Origin: Ascidia mentula
Lineage: Eukaryota > Chordata > Ascidiacea > Phlebobranchia > Ascidiidae
Direction of reading: 5' to 3'
Assembly (NCBI GenBank): GCA_947561715.1
Contig: OX387201.1
Coordinates: forward strand, 2,436,001 to 2,500,000
DNA length: 64,000 bases
The position numbers and the translations under genes were made by a program. The first letter of the stretch is position 1; each line of letters opens with the position of its first letter. Under the pieces are notes generated by a model. The model was not told the origin of the DNA and made no database searches. It saw only the letters and a list, made by a program, of their open reading frames with translations. Shown piece by piece: positions 1 to 12,700 of the stretch.

Positions 1-466
1 ATGCCGGGGAATCATCTCGCCACCGCCGGGGCACTTCGGAATGCGGCTTGTGACCACACCCGTTCCACATACAGTCTTTGATAAGTTTCTGTCCGGAACT
101 TTGGTCTTCATATTGGTTATCAGGAATGACGTGCTTACTGGTATCGACAAAGTCATTCGGTGGCGGGGTAAGTGGTGCAGCGCAATCCATAAGACTGTCG
201 CTGACTTGGGTTAATGTTTCAGTAGTGTTTGAGGTAAGTTCGCTTGCGTAAGTCACCGCGTCGTTATCAGATTCAACCGATCCATCGTGTTCAGGGGACA
301 AAGGTGGGGTTGGGATAAGTTCAAATTTTTTCCATATCTCTTCGCTGGGTGCAGCGCCTTGGCAAGGAATGCACGGTTGGTCATCGTCGACCCCAGTGTA
401 GAAGAATGGTAGCTGGCTGAGGTATTCCACCATGGAAAGATCGTGGTTCAATGCAGCAGGCTTCAT
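1..466 (-). CDS. myc: Myc proto-oncoprotein homologue, N-terminal exon (partial, runs off left edge)
   Basis: The minus-strand frame from the ATG at 466-464 is open to the left edge (155 codons). It encodes the N-terminal transactivation region of a Myc bHLH-zipper transcription factor, which acts in the nucleus with Max at E-boxes. Seen directly: residues about 42-58 read EEIWKKFELIPTPPLSP, which is Myc box I including the Thr/Ser phosphodegron (T53, S57 here). Residues 128-136 read LIKDCMWNG, which is Myc box II. Upstream, LPFFYTGVDDD (residues 19-29) fits Myc box 0. A splice acceptor (CAG at 524-522) lies 55 nt before the ATG, as in vertebrate MYC, whose main start is near the beginning of exon 2. 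The frame stays open upstream to the acceptor, so a longer isoform is possible. The bHLH-zipper exon would lie left of the window. No other family carries both boxes in this order. Confidence 0.94.
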   Translation of the reverse strand, partial: MKPAALNHDLSMVEYLSQLPFFYTGVDDDQPCIPCQGAAPSEEIWKKFELIPTPPLSPEHDGSVESDNDAVTYASELTSNTTETLTQVSDSLMDCAAPLTPPPNDFVDTSKHVIPDNQYEDQSSGQKLIKDCMWNGCGHKPHSEVPRRWRDDSPA

Positions 467-771
467 TATGCCAAACTGCTGCAGCCACGTAATCAAAACA
501 AACACTAACCAACCTTGAACACTGTAAAGCAACAAAAAACATTAATATTTGCCTGAACTTTTCAAACTATTGTCTGCACTACGAACTCTCAACTCATCTA
601 ACATCGGGTTGCTGTCGCTCTCGTCTCGCAGCCACCACGGCCTAGTAAGCTTTTGAGTAGGATTTACTAAGTTTGTGAAAGCCGTACTTCTGCACACTTA
701 AAAGCGCTAGCGAGATGTTGGAACGGTAGCGGCAGGCGGCAATGGTGTGATCCGCACTATACGGTCACTTG

Positions 772-804
772 CCTATATAAATCAACGGAAGTAAACGCGA
801 AAAA
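772..804 (-). promoter_or_regulatory. Candidate Myc core promoter (TATA-like plus E2F-like site)
   Basis: On the minus strand a TTTATATAG TATA-like element (about 774-782) follows, about 15 bp downstream, an E2F-like TTTTTCGCG (804-796) and an ETS-like ACTTCCG. It lies 250-280 bp upstream of the Myc acceptor, in a locally CpG-rich patch (about 600-900). Placement of a start site near 745 is inference; no transcript evidence is visible. Vertebrate MYC promoters are also E2F-responsive, which makes the combination plausible. Confidence 0.33.
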
Positions 805-1543
805 GGTGCGAGCGACTGCGTACTACAGCGCCGGGTTTCAACGCAAAAAACGGCCGATGGTCCGTTGAAAGATGATGACTTTTCGGCCATCTTAGTTGCT
901 CAATACATTTGTGTCAATTAAGATGTGCCTTTTTTTCTTCTGGTGCCTTTTTTCGATTGACCTGTCATCAAGATCCAGCACAGAGCCCATTAGACGATGT
1001 GGGGGCTACAGTTACTGGTTGACACTGTTTGGTTGTTTTACTCAATATAGGCCACATACGTGACAGTTGCGGTTATGTTAAAATTGTCTCGCAAGTTCAA
1101 TGCAGTTTGTCCTGCATTCAGATTAAAGCCAGTTATCATATCACAAACTGGTTATAACATATATAACATGTCACAAGGCCAACATATTTGCGAAAGCTGT
1201 TAATAAGGTGCATTGATTTATAATACGTAACACAGCAACACAAGTAAGTACAACAACTTATCAAACTTATTCAACCAAAAGCAATTCTATCAAACAAAAT
1301 ACCACATCTTTTGCTTAGCTTTTCTACAGTAGCTACTACTGTCTAACTAATATTACGACTACTGTCACAAATTTCTAAACGCATCATACATCACTAGTAG
1401 CAACAACAAAGAAATGTAAACAACCGAAAAAGCCAAAAACTGTCCTTACGAAGTTGTTAACAGAAGACAACGGACAAGGTTAAAAAGCTTGCAGACGTAG
1501 CGAATTACAAATGCAAAAGCGTTGGGCAAATCAGCTGTAAGCG

Positions 1544-1646
1544 TTTTCGCGCGAGATGATGCGGCTGCTCTCAAGTCTCGGCTATTCTCTTTCATGCTCC
1601 TCGCGCACTGACGTAGTTCATACACGCACAGCATTTTCCCGCCAAA
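1544..1646. promoter_or_regulatory. Pair of E2F-type sites upstream of Myc
   Basis: TTTTCGCGC at 1544-1552 and TTTTCCCGCCAAA at 1634-1646 match the E2F/DP consensus TTTSSCGC; the second has the symmetrical form. They lie about 1.1 kb upstream of the Myc start in a CpG-containing patch (about 1500-1950). Two good sites within 100 bp, plus the weaker one near 800, suggest cell-cycle input. This is sequence matching only. Confidence 0.35.
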
Positions 1647-3540
1647 TCTTGCCTTATCTACTCACGGGCAAGGGTCCAATTATTCCCGAAGCAAAAATAA
1701 GGAACTACCGGTAAAATTTCGCACCAAATCAACAATTTCAGCTCTAGTTGGTCTCCGTTTCAAACGTTTTTCATCCACAGCAGAGCAGAAGCGCGTCGGC
1801 GGCAGCTAAGCCAACTACTCGCTGTTTCGCAACCCCCGGTTAAATTACGCAATGTTATAGGCGGCGCCTCAAATGCCACGCGATTGAAAAGCACAGCCTA
1901 AAATAGGGAAAATCCCAGAACTCACGGCTGGTGCGCACGGCAGCGTCGCCCAGTGGCAAAATGTGTGCACTTGCACACATCGTCTCAAAACATTTTGCCG
2001 AGGAGTTGTAAGGATTTGTTTAATATAATTTGACAAACGTTTTGGCGTTTAAGTGAAATAGTACCAACAAAAATAACAAATATAGAAAAATTTCCTATAA
2101 TAGCTATGTTGCCGCGACCATTTGGTGATGTCATCTTTACGTCATGTGCGCATGACACACTGTAATAACAAACACAAGGAATTTCGGGCAAAGCAAATTA
2201 CGAAAGACTCCAATAACTCTAATCAAGGCATTTTCTCTGTCGTGCTCTGCCACAAACTCAACAGTGCTACTTACAAAAATGCAGCGGATACACAAGGTAT
2301 AAAGTTACCTTTCAAGACTTTTGTTAACTGCATGTTTGCTTAATGAGCAGCTTTTACTAACCTGCAGCGCCACAGCAATTCAATCCCTTTAATCCGAAGA
2401 CCATTTACTCGTTGAGTCCTGTACAGTTGCTTGAAACCCTTTCACTTGAAAAGGCGACTTAACACCGTATTACAAAACCAAACCACTGCACACAAACATG
2501 TCTGTTGTAACAAGCGGCAATCACAAAGGCATTGTTCAAAAATTCCGTTTCTTTGTGTATATGCATTATGACGTCAACAAAATAAAAGTATATTTCCCTA
2601 TTTTTATTGTTGTGAAAGGGGAAACGCACTTGCCAGGATACCGCAAAATCCGGGTTTAGTGTTGCACCTTCGATCCAAAGTAAAATTGTTTCATATTATC
2701 TCAATAAAAGCTTTATTTATAAAGTCTTTGGCAAAATGGCAACGGTAAAATATATCCATAGAGTAATTGGATCAAGGTATCTGTTTTCACACAGTTTTTT
2801 TGCAGTGCTGCGTCTGTCTTACGTGATAATAATTGTCTGGGACAATAGATGGTCATTTGTCCAACGAAGTACCATACCGTAGCTGCTAGGTGCTGAATTT
2901 CTCATTTCCTTCGAGTTTACTGTTACGCAATGACAGGAGAGCAATTAAATTGTCGAATTTCGTGCAAACTCATTTGCTTGGGAGGCCTGGTGGGTGATAA
3001 GGTGTCTTCCCAAATTGCAAACCAATTGAGAACACGCGGCGACGGTGTCAAGACGTTTGTCGCCGTGGACAAAAGCCGAAAAAAATTAAGCTTCTTTTGT
3101 GAGGCGCGTGTGACACACTTTGTAATGGACAGAAATTCGAGTGTCCACAACCTTGTGGACAAAGGCAGTAGCGTCGTGTCCATCCTATTGTTCTTCGGCT
3201 GCCAACAGCCAAGGTCACCTAACGCCAAAAGATGCATTGGCCTTCGCGGTGGCTTTAAGCTGACTTGAAAACCAAAGGGCAATGCGTTTGATGTTCCATT
3301 TCCTGGTCGAATGAAACATAGCCTGATGCTGTGACCTCCAACCGCAACCCCTCAAAATCGCACTGTTAAATACCGTTGCCAGGCCTGCAGCGCAAATTTG
3401 CGTCCGTCCCAGAAGTGGAGAACTGGGTCGTCTCTGTATGTATAGAGGCTGATAAGTTGTTTGTGGAAGCCTCTGAGCCCTGTATTTACAAACTGAAAAA
3501 GCACTCAAAACTAATGAAGGTGTTGTACCACAAGCGTAAT

Positions 3541-3611
3541 GTACATGTATGTTGCCTTTTTAAGTACTTAAGTCAATGACGTAAGTACTTAAAAAGGCAA
3601 CATACATGTAC
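3541..3611. repeat. Perfect 30-bp inverted repeat with 11-nt spacer
   Basis: Arm 1 (3541-3570, starting GTACATGTATGTTGCC) and arm 2 (3582-3611) are exact reverse complements over 30 bp. The 11-nt spacer is AGTCAATGACG. A direct repeat flanks the structure: ACTCAAAACTAATGAAGGTG at 3503-3522 recurs at 3610-3630 with one extra A. A foldback insertion or a template-switch event could produce this. There is no coding capacity. Confidence 0.9.
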
Positions 3612-6600
3612 TCAAAAACTAATGAAGGTGAAATTTGATACAACCATCTAATACACCTATTTCGATTCAATTAATATACTACACTTTCCTTTAACTTTTT
3701 GCAGAGGATAACGAAAGTGTTGAAACAAGGGAGTAAATTACGATTTTGTGCTGCTAAATGTACCAATGAAATCGTGTCGTTTGCCAGTCGTCCGACCGAC
3801 CAAGACCCGACTTTACCGACAAAGTTGTCGGAATTAAATCCCCCACAGAGGCCAAGGGAAGGCGTCAAATAGGCGCTTGTGATTGCTTACAGTCAATTTA
3901 AAGCACTTGCGGTGTACAATAGGAATCCGTAACCAAGACTTCGTGCGGCTGGCCGTCGCTTCCTAGATCAGGGCCCTAATGATGCCGCTATGTGCCATTT
4001 TGCACGGGTACCATGCCAACATCACTTGAGGGAATTTTAAACGTCGGTTATTCGTACCGTGGGAGCGGCGAGCTACTGGCCGCCGAGTAACTGTATTTTG
4101 AGCCCAAGGGATTGGTTGCAACACAGGGTTTGGTGCAAAAAGCCTTTAGGAATGTTTCTCACCGGATGTTGCAACATAAACTCGGCAGCGATCACTGCAT
4201 GTGTAGACTGCAATACGGTTTGCATCCGTGCGTTTATGTGCTTGTGCATAGACATCTCGTTGCATAAAAAAATCGACCAAGTTTTCGAACATTAGGTTTA
4301 CGTGAATCGGAAAACGCTAATTGGGCCTGTAAGAAGTAGCAATCATGTGCAAGATGATATTTTAACAATGAGCATCATCCGATGCGGCAAATTGGGTTAA
4401 GCGTGCTTGCCCTTAGAAATATTGCAGCTTTGTCGGAAATGACGACAAGGGGCCTTGCGACAAAAACGACCAGAACCTTCCACCAGAAGCTACAAAAGTT
4501 TCCTTCCTTTGAAGAAAACAGGCCTTTCACCATCCGCGACCTTTTAAACCGTAATTCTCCCAAATTAATTTCCTCGTCATAATAAAAACAAACACGAAAG
4601 CAATTTCCAGCGCTCAAATGAGTCCTCAAATGGTCGTTCCGGCGAGCATTTGATCCCAGCTGTGAAAACCCGGCAGGCAAAACGCCCTTCGACATCCCAC
4701 TTTCCATATCCATGACGATGAACTCCGTAATCAAGGCGACAAAGGGACGGTGATTAGATTAAGCCACAAAAGTTTGTTTGTACAGCAAGCGCGAACTGAT
4801 CCCAATGGCGCACCGGTAAGGTGTGGTACTTTGTATGGACGAAAGCGTAGAGAACCGACGGACTTTAAATCAAGAACCGAGTACAACTGGAATTTAAACT
4901 AGTAATACGGCCGATTGGTGTTGTTAACTTCATAGGTTAACCGCAGAAGTGGGTGGTATATACACCCGAAGAGGTCGCACTAAACTGTAGCCTTCAATTC
5001 CTATGCGTTAATTGTCGGAATTCGGGTTTATCTGCTGGCAATGTGCACAATGTTGTTTGTGGATTTATCAATTTGATGAAAAAGACTTCAATACCAGGAG
5101 GATGAACTGATGATTAAATGCATTTTTACAATTTGAGCAAAGCATTGGCACATTATCAAATTAATGATGTCGATTGTTTGAAATCAAGGCACTGTGCAAA
5201 CAGGCATTAACCAACCTTATGAGATAATCACACCCGCTAACCAAACTAAACGGGCGTTGTTTTTCCAAATGGCCAAGTGCCAGTGATTATTTTTTGAGCA
5301 AGAGGCGCTAATTCGCAGTCTTAACTTTGCCGTTACGCACCGTCAACTATCCTTCCACCGCGAAATCACACCGCGCTCTTATTTCCCCGCAAAAAATTCG
5401 GTCCCTCGAGCTCGCAAGGGTTACGACAAGTTCAATGCACCGAAGCGTGACGGGCAAAGGCCGCTTGCCACCCATGCTTACGTCACGCAAGCCTTGGGCT
5501 TACCGTGACGAGGATGCAGACGTTGGATTGGGATAATAAGCAGTGTTTACGCACTGAAGTAAACAGCTGGTTGGTTGGCTGCGATCAACCACGCTTTTCA
5601 TCTGTGGTCGCAGATACCTTGTTAGGGACCCCATTGCCGACGGAGGATCACAATTATTGTTATTGTGCTTACCACACGAAAATTCCTTTCTTGGGGGGCC
5701 TTATCGCATCGGTAAACGCGAGAAAGGCAAGAGAGAAGAGTGAGGGTGAATGAGGGGGTGTGAGAAAGTCAGGACTGAAACCGGTTTCGATAACGCGACG
5801 TGACGTAATGCGAGAAATATGCGAGAGAAAAACACGGAGGTCGCCGGAATTCAGAGATCTTTGCATTCTTCATGGCTCAGCCCAAATACCTATCCACAAA
5901 GATAAACGGTTTGCCGAACTTGTTCCTCGAATTCCTTCCCTCAAATATGTCTTTCTTACATAAAACACCCTAAAATATATGTGTGAGATTAAGAACGTAC
6001 CGATGTTACATGTTGAAATCGCAATTTCCAAGTAACGGAAGGAATCATGCATTGACGTAAGGAGTGATAACTGTCGGACTGACCTACAGATTATTTCGCT
6101 ATCATTCAAGATAGTAGGTTTACAGAATATATACATTTCGCCTATACGGCATTATCAGTATTGTTATATGAATAGAGGGGAGATCTTTATACAAACATTT
6201 GTATATTGCCGTTATGATTTATGCACGAAAATGGGATTGCACGAAAGCTCACTAATAATTACGCTGAAGTTATTAAATTTTGTCGCTACAGCGAAAATGC
6301 AAACCGTTATTGGTGTTTATACAATTTTTTTTTGACCCAAATGGAAGTTTATGACGTATTTGAATATTCGGATCCAGCCAAATCTTGATCTATCCTGTGT
6401 TGGCGCATCACTAGCTGTTTGGTCGTGGTAGGTAAGAGGTTAAGAGCACTTAAGGAACAAGCGGCTTTTCTCCTGAGCAGATGCGACACAAAGTCCACGT
6501 TCAACTCAAACACACGACACGAAGAAATGTCCAACTACGTGTCTGCTGGTCAAAACATCACTTTCAGAGCACAGTATTGTTTTTGCGCCCAACGGTGCAT

Positions 6601-8782
6601 TCAATGTAACCACCACATGTAAGACATTGACTTTTACGCGGTTAGGGGGTTAAGAGCCTCGTGGACATGATGGGAAATACAAACACACAAGAAACTACCC
6701 AGGAAATGGTAAATGTTTCGCATAAGTTGTGAAAGTAAAAAGCAGAGGCGTTTTAGAGTGAAAGGACGAAGCTGCTCAAAACAAGTCACTTAAAAGTCAC
6801 TGAGATACATTTAGGCATAGCAATAAACAAAAATATTTGGTACACGGAGAAAAGGAAATGTCGGACTTTGAAAACAAAGCAAATTACCATAAGATACAGT
6901 TGTTCAGAATACTCAATGAAACCTGACCCATTTCCAATAATGTCACTGACGGTAAAGCCTATTAAAAACAGTTTACCAACTCTTGTTTAAACATAAAACA
7001 ACATGCAACAGTGCACTTGATTCGGACGCCCCAAATAGCGTGTACTTCGCCCAGCGGCAGAACAATACTTTCACAATATAACAATCCTGGGAAGGCAAAA
7101 ATCCTGTACGAGCTCCCAAGTGTGGGACGAAGTGAAAATTTGATAGCGAGTTATCGTAAGGCTACCCAGACTAATTGGCTCTTCACGCTTGCCTTGCCTT
7201 TGATCCTCAAGTAAAGCACAACTCAAAGCCACCCCGAAAGCGGAAAAGACGCATCCCCACGTAAGGAGTGAAGTGACTGGTGGCATTGAGACCGTTTTAG
7301 ATCAGTCAAGAAGCCTCGTTTTGAAGGATGGACTTGAACGGACACAGTTGCAACATCCTTTCGACCCCTCGATGACCCTTGAGGCCCTCAAAGCGGCTGT
7401 CGTGTGCCCAGGATAAGTAAAACGCTGTACATTTACACTATTGGTGGTCGATTTTTAATTACCTTTGTCTGCTGTAACGCGTTGTAGCAAATGAAGAATT
7501 TATTTCAGTTACGTAAAAACAAGCCATCGAACCGAAAGAAGGATATTGAAACATATTGATTGAATTTAATGGAAAAAAAAGACAAATTGTTGAGGCTTTT
7601 TTAACAAATTAATATTCACACTGACCTGGACGAGAGTCTGCAAAATTTTACACAAACTGCGTCCGATGATCTTGAAACAATATCCAATCTTCTCTTGTTT
7701 TTTGCTGTTTCATAATTTTCGGTTTTCAAAATAAACAAATGCCGAATTTCAATGTCTGTTTTGTGCATGCGGAATAAAACTAACATAAAGTGGAAAGAAT
7801 GGTCAGATATTGCAACCGTCGAGGCGGTGACGGCCACAGTCTTCAGCAATTCAAAGTGAAGTTGCATTGGCACAAGTTTTGTTCAGTGTTTGACGCATGT
7901 AACTACTCAGCTACCTTTGATGGCCCCGCACACTTTGCCATCAAAATCATATCCCCAGTCAAACATAACAAGTCAAACACTGCTGGAGGAGGAATATTCA
8001 TATTAGGAACGAGAACCGTGTCGCCGACACCGCTGAGGAACGGAGCAGAAAAAATGATTAATTGCCGGCGGAAAGGTTCATTATCAGTTATGTACATAAT
8101 GGTGGGGCAAAGCTACGTGCCGATGAAGCCTTTACCTTGCCCGGGCCCCTTAAACGCTGGTACCACAGGACAGATAAGAAAGCATTTATAACCAACAGCA
8201 CCTGGATGCACTTGCATCAAATCTACTGGATGAGAGAATTTGTCAATTTTCACTTTGAACCATGGCCCCTGTCGGGGCCTTCTGGTGTCTTCACTGCACG
8301 AAAGAAACCGGTTCCATCCTACCATGCTCTGTTACCTCGTCAGCAAACAAGCATTAAAGAGGCCGTATCTCTCGCTATATAAAATATCGGTATTTCGTTT
8401 GCTTTCGTCGGGTTAGGACAGAGGTTGAATGTTTATCGAGCAAACGAAGGTCTGCTGCTGCGTTGTGTTTTACACTCGAGTAAAATCCTGGGTCATATGG
8501 ATTTGAAAGTAAATTTTACCACGCTTTAAAACGTTACTTTGATCTGTAACGCCGACCCTAACCCACGGTCCGACTCTTCAAAGGATTTTTGATCAGAGCT
8601 AAAAAGTAAAAGGGGAAATTAATCTGCCAAGTGTTTGTGAAGTCTAATCGCAAAAAGATTTTTGGGTGCAGCTTCGTGGTGAATCCGCCGTCGAGTGGGT
8701 CTACAAGCAGTTCCACAACACTTTCAACACAAAAACATCAAAAAAATGACACAGGCATATTTATTTACTACAGCTGGGGGAC

Positions 8783-8884
8783 CCTTCTGGCAGAAAGTGT
8801 CAACGTTTCGGTTGCCATGCAGCAGCGTTCATCAGGATGCGACAAAATGTGCAAAAACACAACAACACATTTTTGCCAGAAAAG
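8783..8884 (-). repeat. Hairpin-forming tract, possible dispersed-repeat fragment
   Basis: TTCTGGCAGAAAGTGT (from about 8784) and ACACATTTTTGCCAGAA (ending about 8881) form an imperfect inverted repeat whose outer 8 bp pair perfectly. On the minus strand the enclosed sequence contains CTGATGA followed by CGAAACG, a spacing reminiscent of hammerhead ribozyme cores found in some retroelements. The expected stem II does not form convincingly, so I call it only a structured, possibly repetitive tract. Confidence 0.3.
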
Positions 8885-9599
8885 CCGTTTCGTAATAATA
8901 ATTGACACACGTTGTTGCGCCGTACAGAAATCTTCATATTCTACACGACATGGTCGGTTCCAAAAACCCAAAATGATATCCCGCGGTGTGCACAGTTTGG
9001 CGGTGAGAGAAGAATAAATTTTTGCTTGCTCATACATTAGACAACGAAAAGCGGAAGGAGGAGGAGGATGGGACAATATTTGTTCATCGGGTTTTGTGAA
9101 ATGGAGTGCGTCCGGAAGAAGGAGACGTGCTGTTTTTCGCTTTGGCGTTTCCTACGCGTTTTTACGATCCGTTTCCGAATCGAGCAATAAATTCCTGCGG
9201 ATCAAAAGACTGTAAATGGGAAAGGTCAGATATCAGAAACCTGCCGACTTGACGTCGTAAGCTTTTGCGATCGTACCAACGTTGGTGCGTTATTTATTTA
9301 TAAGTTCCTTCCAATCTGATTGTAAGGAAAACATATAAATAAATAAAAAACTAATGTGACGTAAAACTGGGGTCCAGGGTGAAACAGATTTACAAATAAC
9401 GGTCCGTTGGGCTAAAATATTTGGGAAACACCTGCATGAAATGGCTTCGAAATGGTGAAAGTGAAAACCCACACGGTGAAATCAATTCAAACAAATTTAA
9501 CTCTTCCCGGCAAAAAAAGGATCCCCGACCAAAAAGTCACAATGAAGATACAAAACCGCAATAGAAAAAAACAGCAATGACTTTTCAAACACCGCAGTG

Positions 9600-9790
9600 T
9601 TTTTTGACCACACCGGGGTTTGAACCCTTGATATCCTGGCCACGAATCCCGATCAGGTTTTCTTCTTGGTATGTGGGTCGAGCACTTGACCAATGTTGCC
9701 AATCGCCCGGGCATGGTCAGTATACTTGGATGGATGACCGCAGGGTATTTTAAACACGGTTTAAAAGCATACCCCCTTCTCTGGCGCCCC
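9600..9790. mobile_element. SINE-like tract with tRNA-type and 5S-type promoter motifs
   Basis: On the minus strand GGTTCAAACCC (9626-9616) fits the RNA polymerase III B box. TGGTCAAGTGC (9692-9682) resembles an A box, about 60 bp upstream of it. On the plus strand ACTTGGATGGATGACCGC (9724-9741) strongly resembles box C of 5S rRNA genes, and the GC-rich sequence just before it resembles the rest of the 5S internal promoter. No intact tRNA or 5S gene can be folded from it. A degenerate SINE is the best reading. Ends and target duplications were not resolved. Confidence 0.4.
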
Positions 9791-12700
9791 ATGTGAATGT
9801 TGTGAACATGTCAATCTTCAGTTATCCGTCGTCATCCTCCAACGAGTTGTTATCGAATAGCGCAAACACTCCACGTAGTATCGCGATATCGGAGTGATAA
9901 AAATAGCTCACCGACAACAACTGCTTGGTGACGCTTTTACAAGGGGGGAAATACCCGCAGGTGACACGTGTAATGTTGGAGTTGGACTGAAAGCAGACGT
10001 GAAGTTGGCGATGGTGTTGTCCATTTTACAGCAAAAAGTTTTTTTTTGATTGTTGCAAATCTCCTATAAATATTTTTTCAGTCATTCAAATTCCCTTCTA
10101 AAATCCTATTATTTTTGTAAGCTCGATTTTCTTTTTTTCAATTACATGTTTTGTTTTGCCCAAATGTCATCGATATCAAACGGAATACCAGAAGTAATCA
10201 GACCAGGGTTCCCAGAACAGAAAAGTTTTGTCGTCGCAATAAACCAAATAACGACTTTTCTGATTGAAAATGACCTATGAAAACGTAAACCTTCCACAAT
10301 TATAAAGCGCATCTTGTTGATGACAAACATACAGCATACTACAACACGGGTGCAAATTTTCTCTAGCGAATAACGTCACATTGCCAGCGTCGTCACGAGG
10401 GGTTCTCGCCCAATCTGTTCCTTTCCCATTGAAAAAACAACAGACTTGAGACTCGTACATTAGGACTTCGACCTCGCGGTAAATTTCCAGTAAAGGTTTA
10501 CGCGAAGTCTTTTCTCCACTTAACACGATAATAATGCTGAATCAGTGTCTCTCGATATACGACGGCGACAGACAAGATTGATAAGCGCTATTTGCAAGCC
10601 AAATTTGCAGTCTCCGACGAGACAGTCTTACTTTGCTTTACCGGGAAGGTAATTTAGCACAAACAACACGTCCGTCGTATCACTGCACACACTTATTATC
10701 GACCAATGCGGGGTAAGGGCCGACGCGGCGTTTATGCAGTTATAACTTACTCTCTGACAGTTATACGCTTGCTCCCCCGCGAAGTTACACATGCCGAAGT
10801 TTAAACAACGCAAGTCCCTGTCGGTAGGTAGTGATGTTCGGTCGTTCCAGTGTTTGCCATCCATTTTACGGGAAGCTGAACGAGGCGAACAGAGGAATTA
10901 CGGCGTATTAATTACGCGAGCTGCCATTTTTACGGCGTGCCTGAGTCACCGAGATTTACATACGGCTTTATACGATTCATAAAAAACTAGGGCTTTGTAT
11001 TTGTGTCACATGATAAAACAATGTGTACAAAGCAGATGTGTCTGGAAATAAAAGATCCGATCTTCACTTCTATCGCTTTTAATGATTTGTTTTTGTACCA
11101 TGGTAAAATATAACCGTTCAATAAAAAAGGGTCAAGTTTAAAAATGCAAACACTGCGAATGATCGTTTCTTGTTAATCGGAAAACTATTTTTGTTTTTAG
11201 CTAATCTATATTATGCTTAAGCGGACCTTGTTGCACGAACAATGCCACAAACACACTGTATCGAACATAGTGGATGCTTAATTTGATCAGAATCCACCTC
11301 CCCGATTAGACGTTGTCTGATTGCCAGCGACACCAATATATCGAAACATGAAATAAACTCAATGCTTTGCAGCAAGAGTCATCTAGTTCATTGCAAATAA
11401 TATAAAAAACAATTTCGCCTGCATCATCAGATTCTTATGCAATTAAATCTTGTTTCAAGCAATTTAATTCTGGTCAAACAGGATAGGTGGTTGGTATATT
11501 TCTATGGCGAGATACAACTCTCAATCACAAAAGATGATCTGAGACGAATGAAGATTTGTACACGAACAAGATATTTCTTCCTGTACGCACGGTTGTGCTG
11601 GCAAAAAAACGTCCCCAACTTTTTGACATTAGCAGGGTGAAAAGGACAGCCCACGAAACGACGATTTATCGCTTCCACTTTTCGCACTTACATCAGGTTG
11701 CATGCGAAGTTTATATTGCCGATCAAACGGCGAAAGGACCAACATGTTAGCACAAGGCGCGTTACGATTGATGCACGTTTAATCGACCAAAACTCAAACA
11801 ACTTTGCCCACCCCGAGTGAGGAAGGAATCCTTTCGCAGCGGTTTGTTGGCAACGAGCGAGCGGGAGGAGATTTCAGGGCTGATTCATATACACGGTGAC
11901 GCGGTACTGCATGACTGGAGCTACAAACATGGTCGGGGGCGGTATATGAGGGATCACATGCTTGGAGTGGGAGCAAATATTGAACTCCTCAACACCTTCC
12001 GTTGAAACTCATTTTGTGGTTTGCTGGGTGAAGCTGGGCTGACCCCAAGTCGCTCAGGGCCTATTTCCAAAAAAACAAACGCTGCAAAGATAAAGTGATT
12101 AATGCTGTGTCCTACTTCTGAAGGCTTTTGGTTGCAGTGAACTTGAAGCATTTCATCCCACTCCAAATACCCTTTCCAGTGGGGATGTTTCAATTAATCA
12201 GTGTTTTTACGTCGAAAATTTATTCTCGTTTTTGACGATTCTGACCAATTTACCCATTTCCATTCAGGTTGGGTGTCAGCAAATGGCCTACATTAATTCC
12301 GCACACAAAAAAACTGTAAAGTATCTTATTATGTTTTCGATTTTGAATGTGATTTTATGCCAAGCACTAAGTAAGCCCATTAAATGTATGAACTGTATAA
12401 GCCGTGGATAAGATCCCCAATTACTATTTGCAGTGCTTTCATATATATGTTGTAAGACAGTCACTTGATATCATTATCAGTCGCCGTTGTCAAACGTCTA
12501 CGCAGCTTCCTCAGTTGCAGCACAGCGCACAACCTTATATGCTTGTGCATAAACACTTATTATTCCACAATTATCATACATCTGGCAAGCGCCGAGAACA
12601 CGCACAAGGGAGTGGTTTGAGGAGAAAATCTTCAGAGCATCCGAGTTTTTGGTGACTGAGGTCCCTGATGGTGGTGACACTTTTCCGTCGTGACTGAGAG

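Noticed and set aside
2923-3282. 119- and 112-codon frames on both strands
   Set aside because: No domain, no splice signals placed sensibly, and equally open on both strands, as expected of a stop-poor chance tract.
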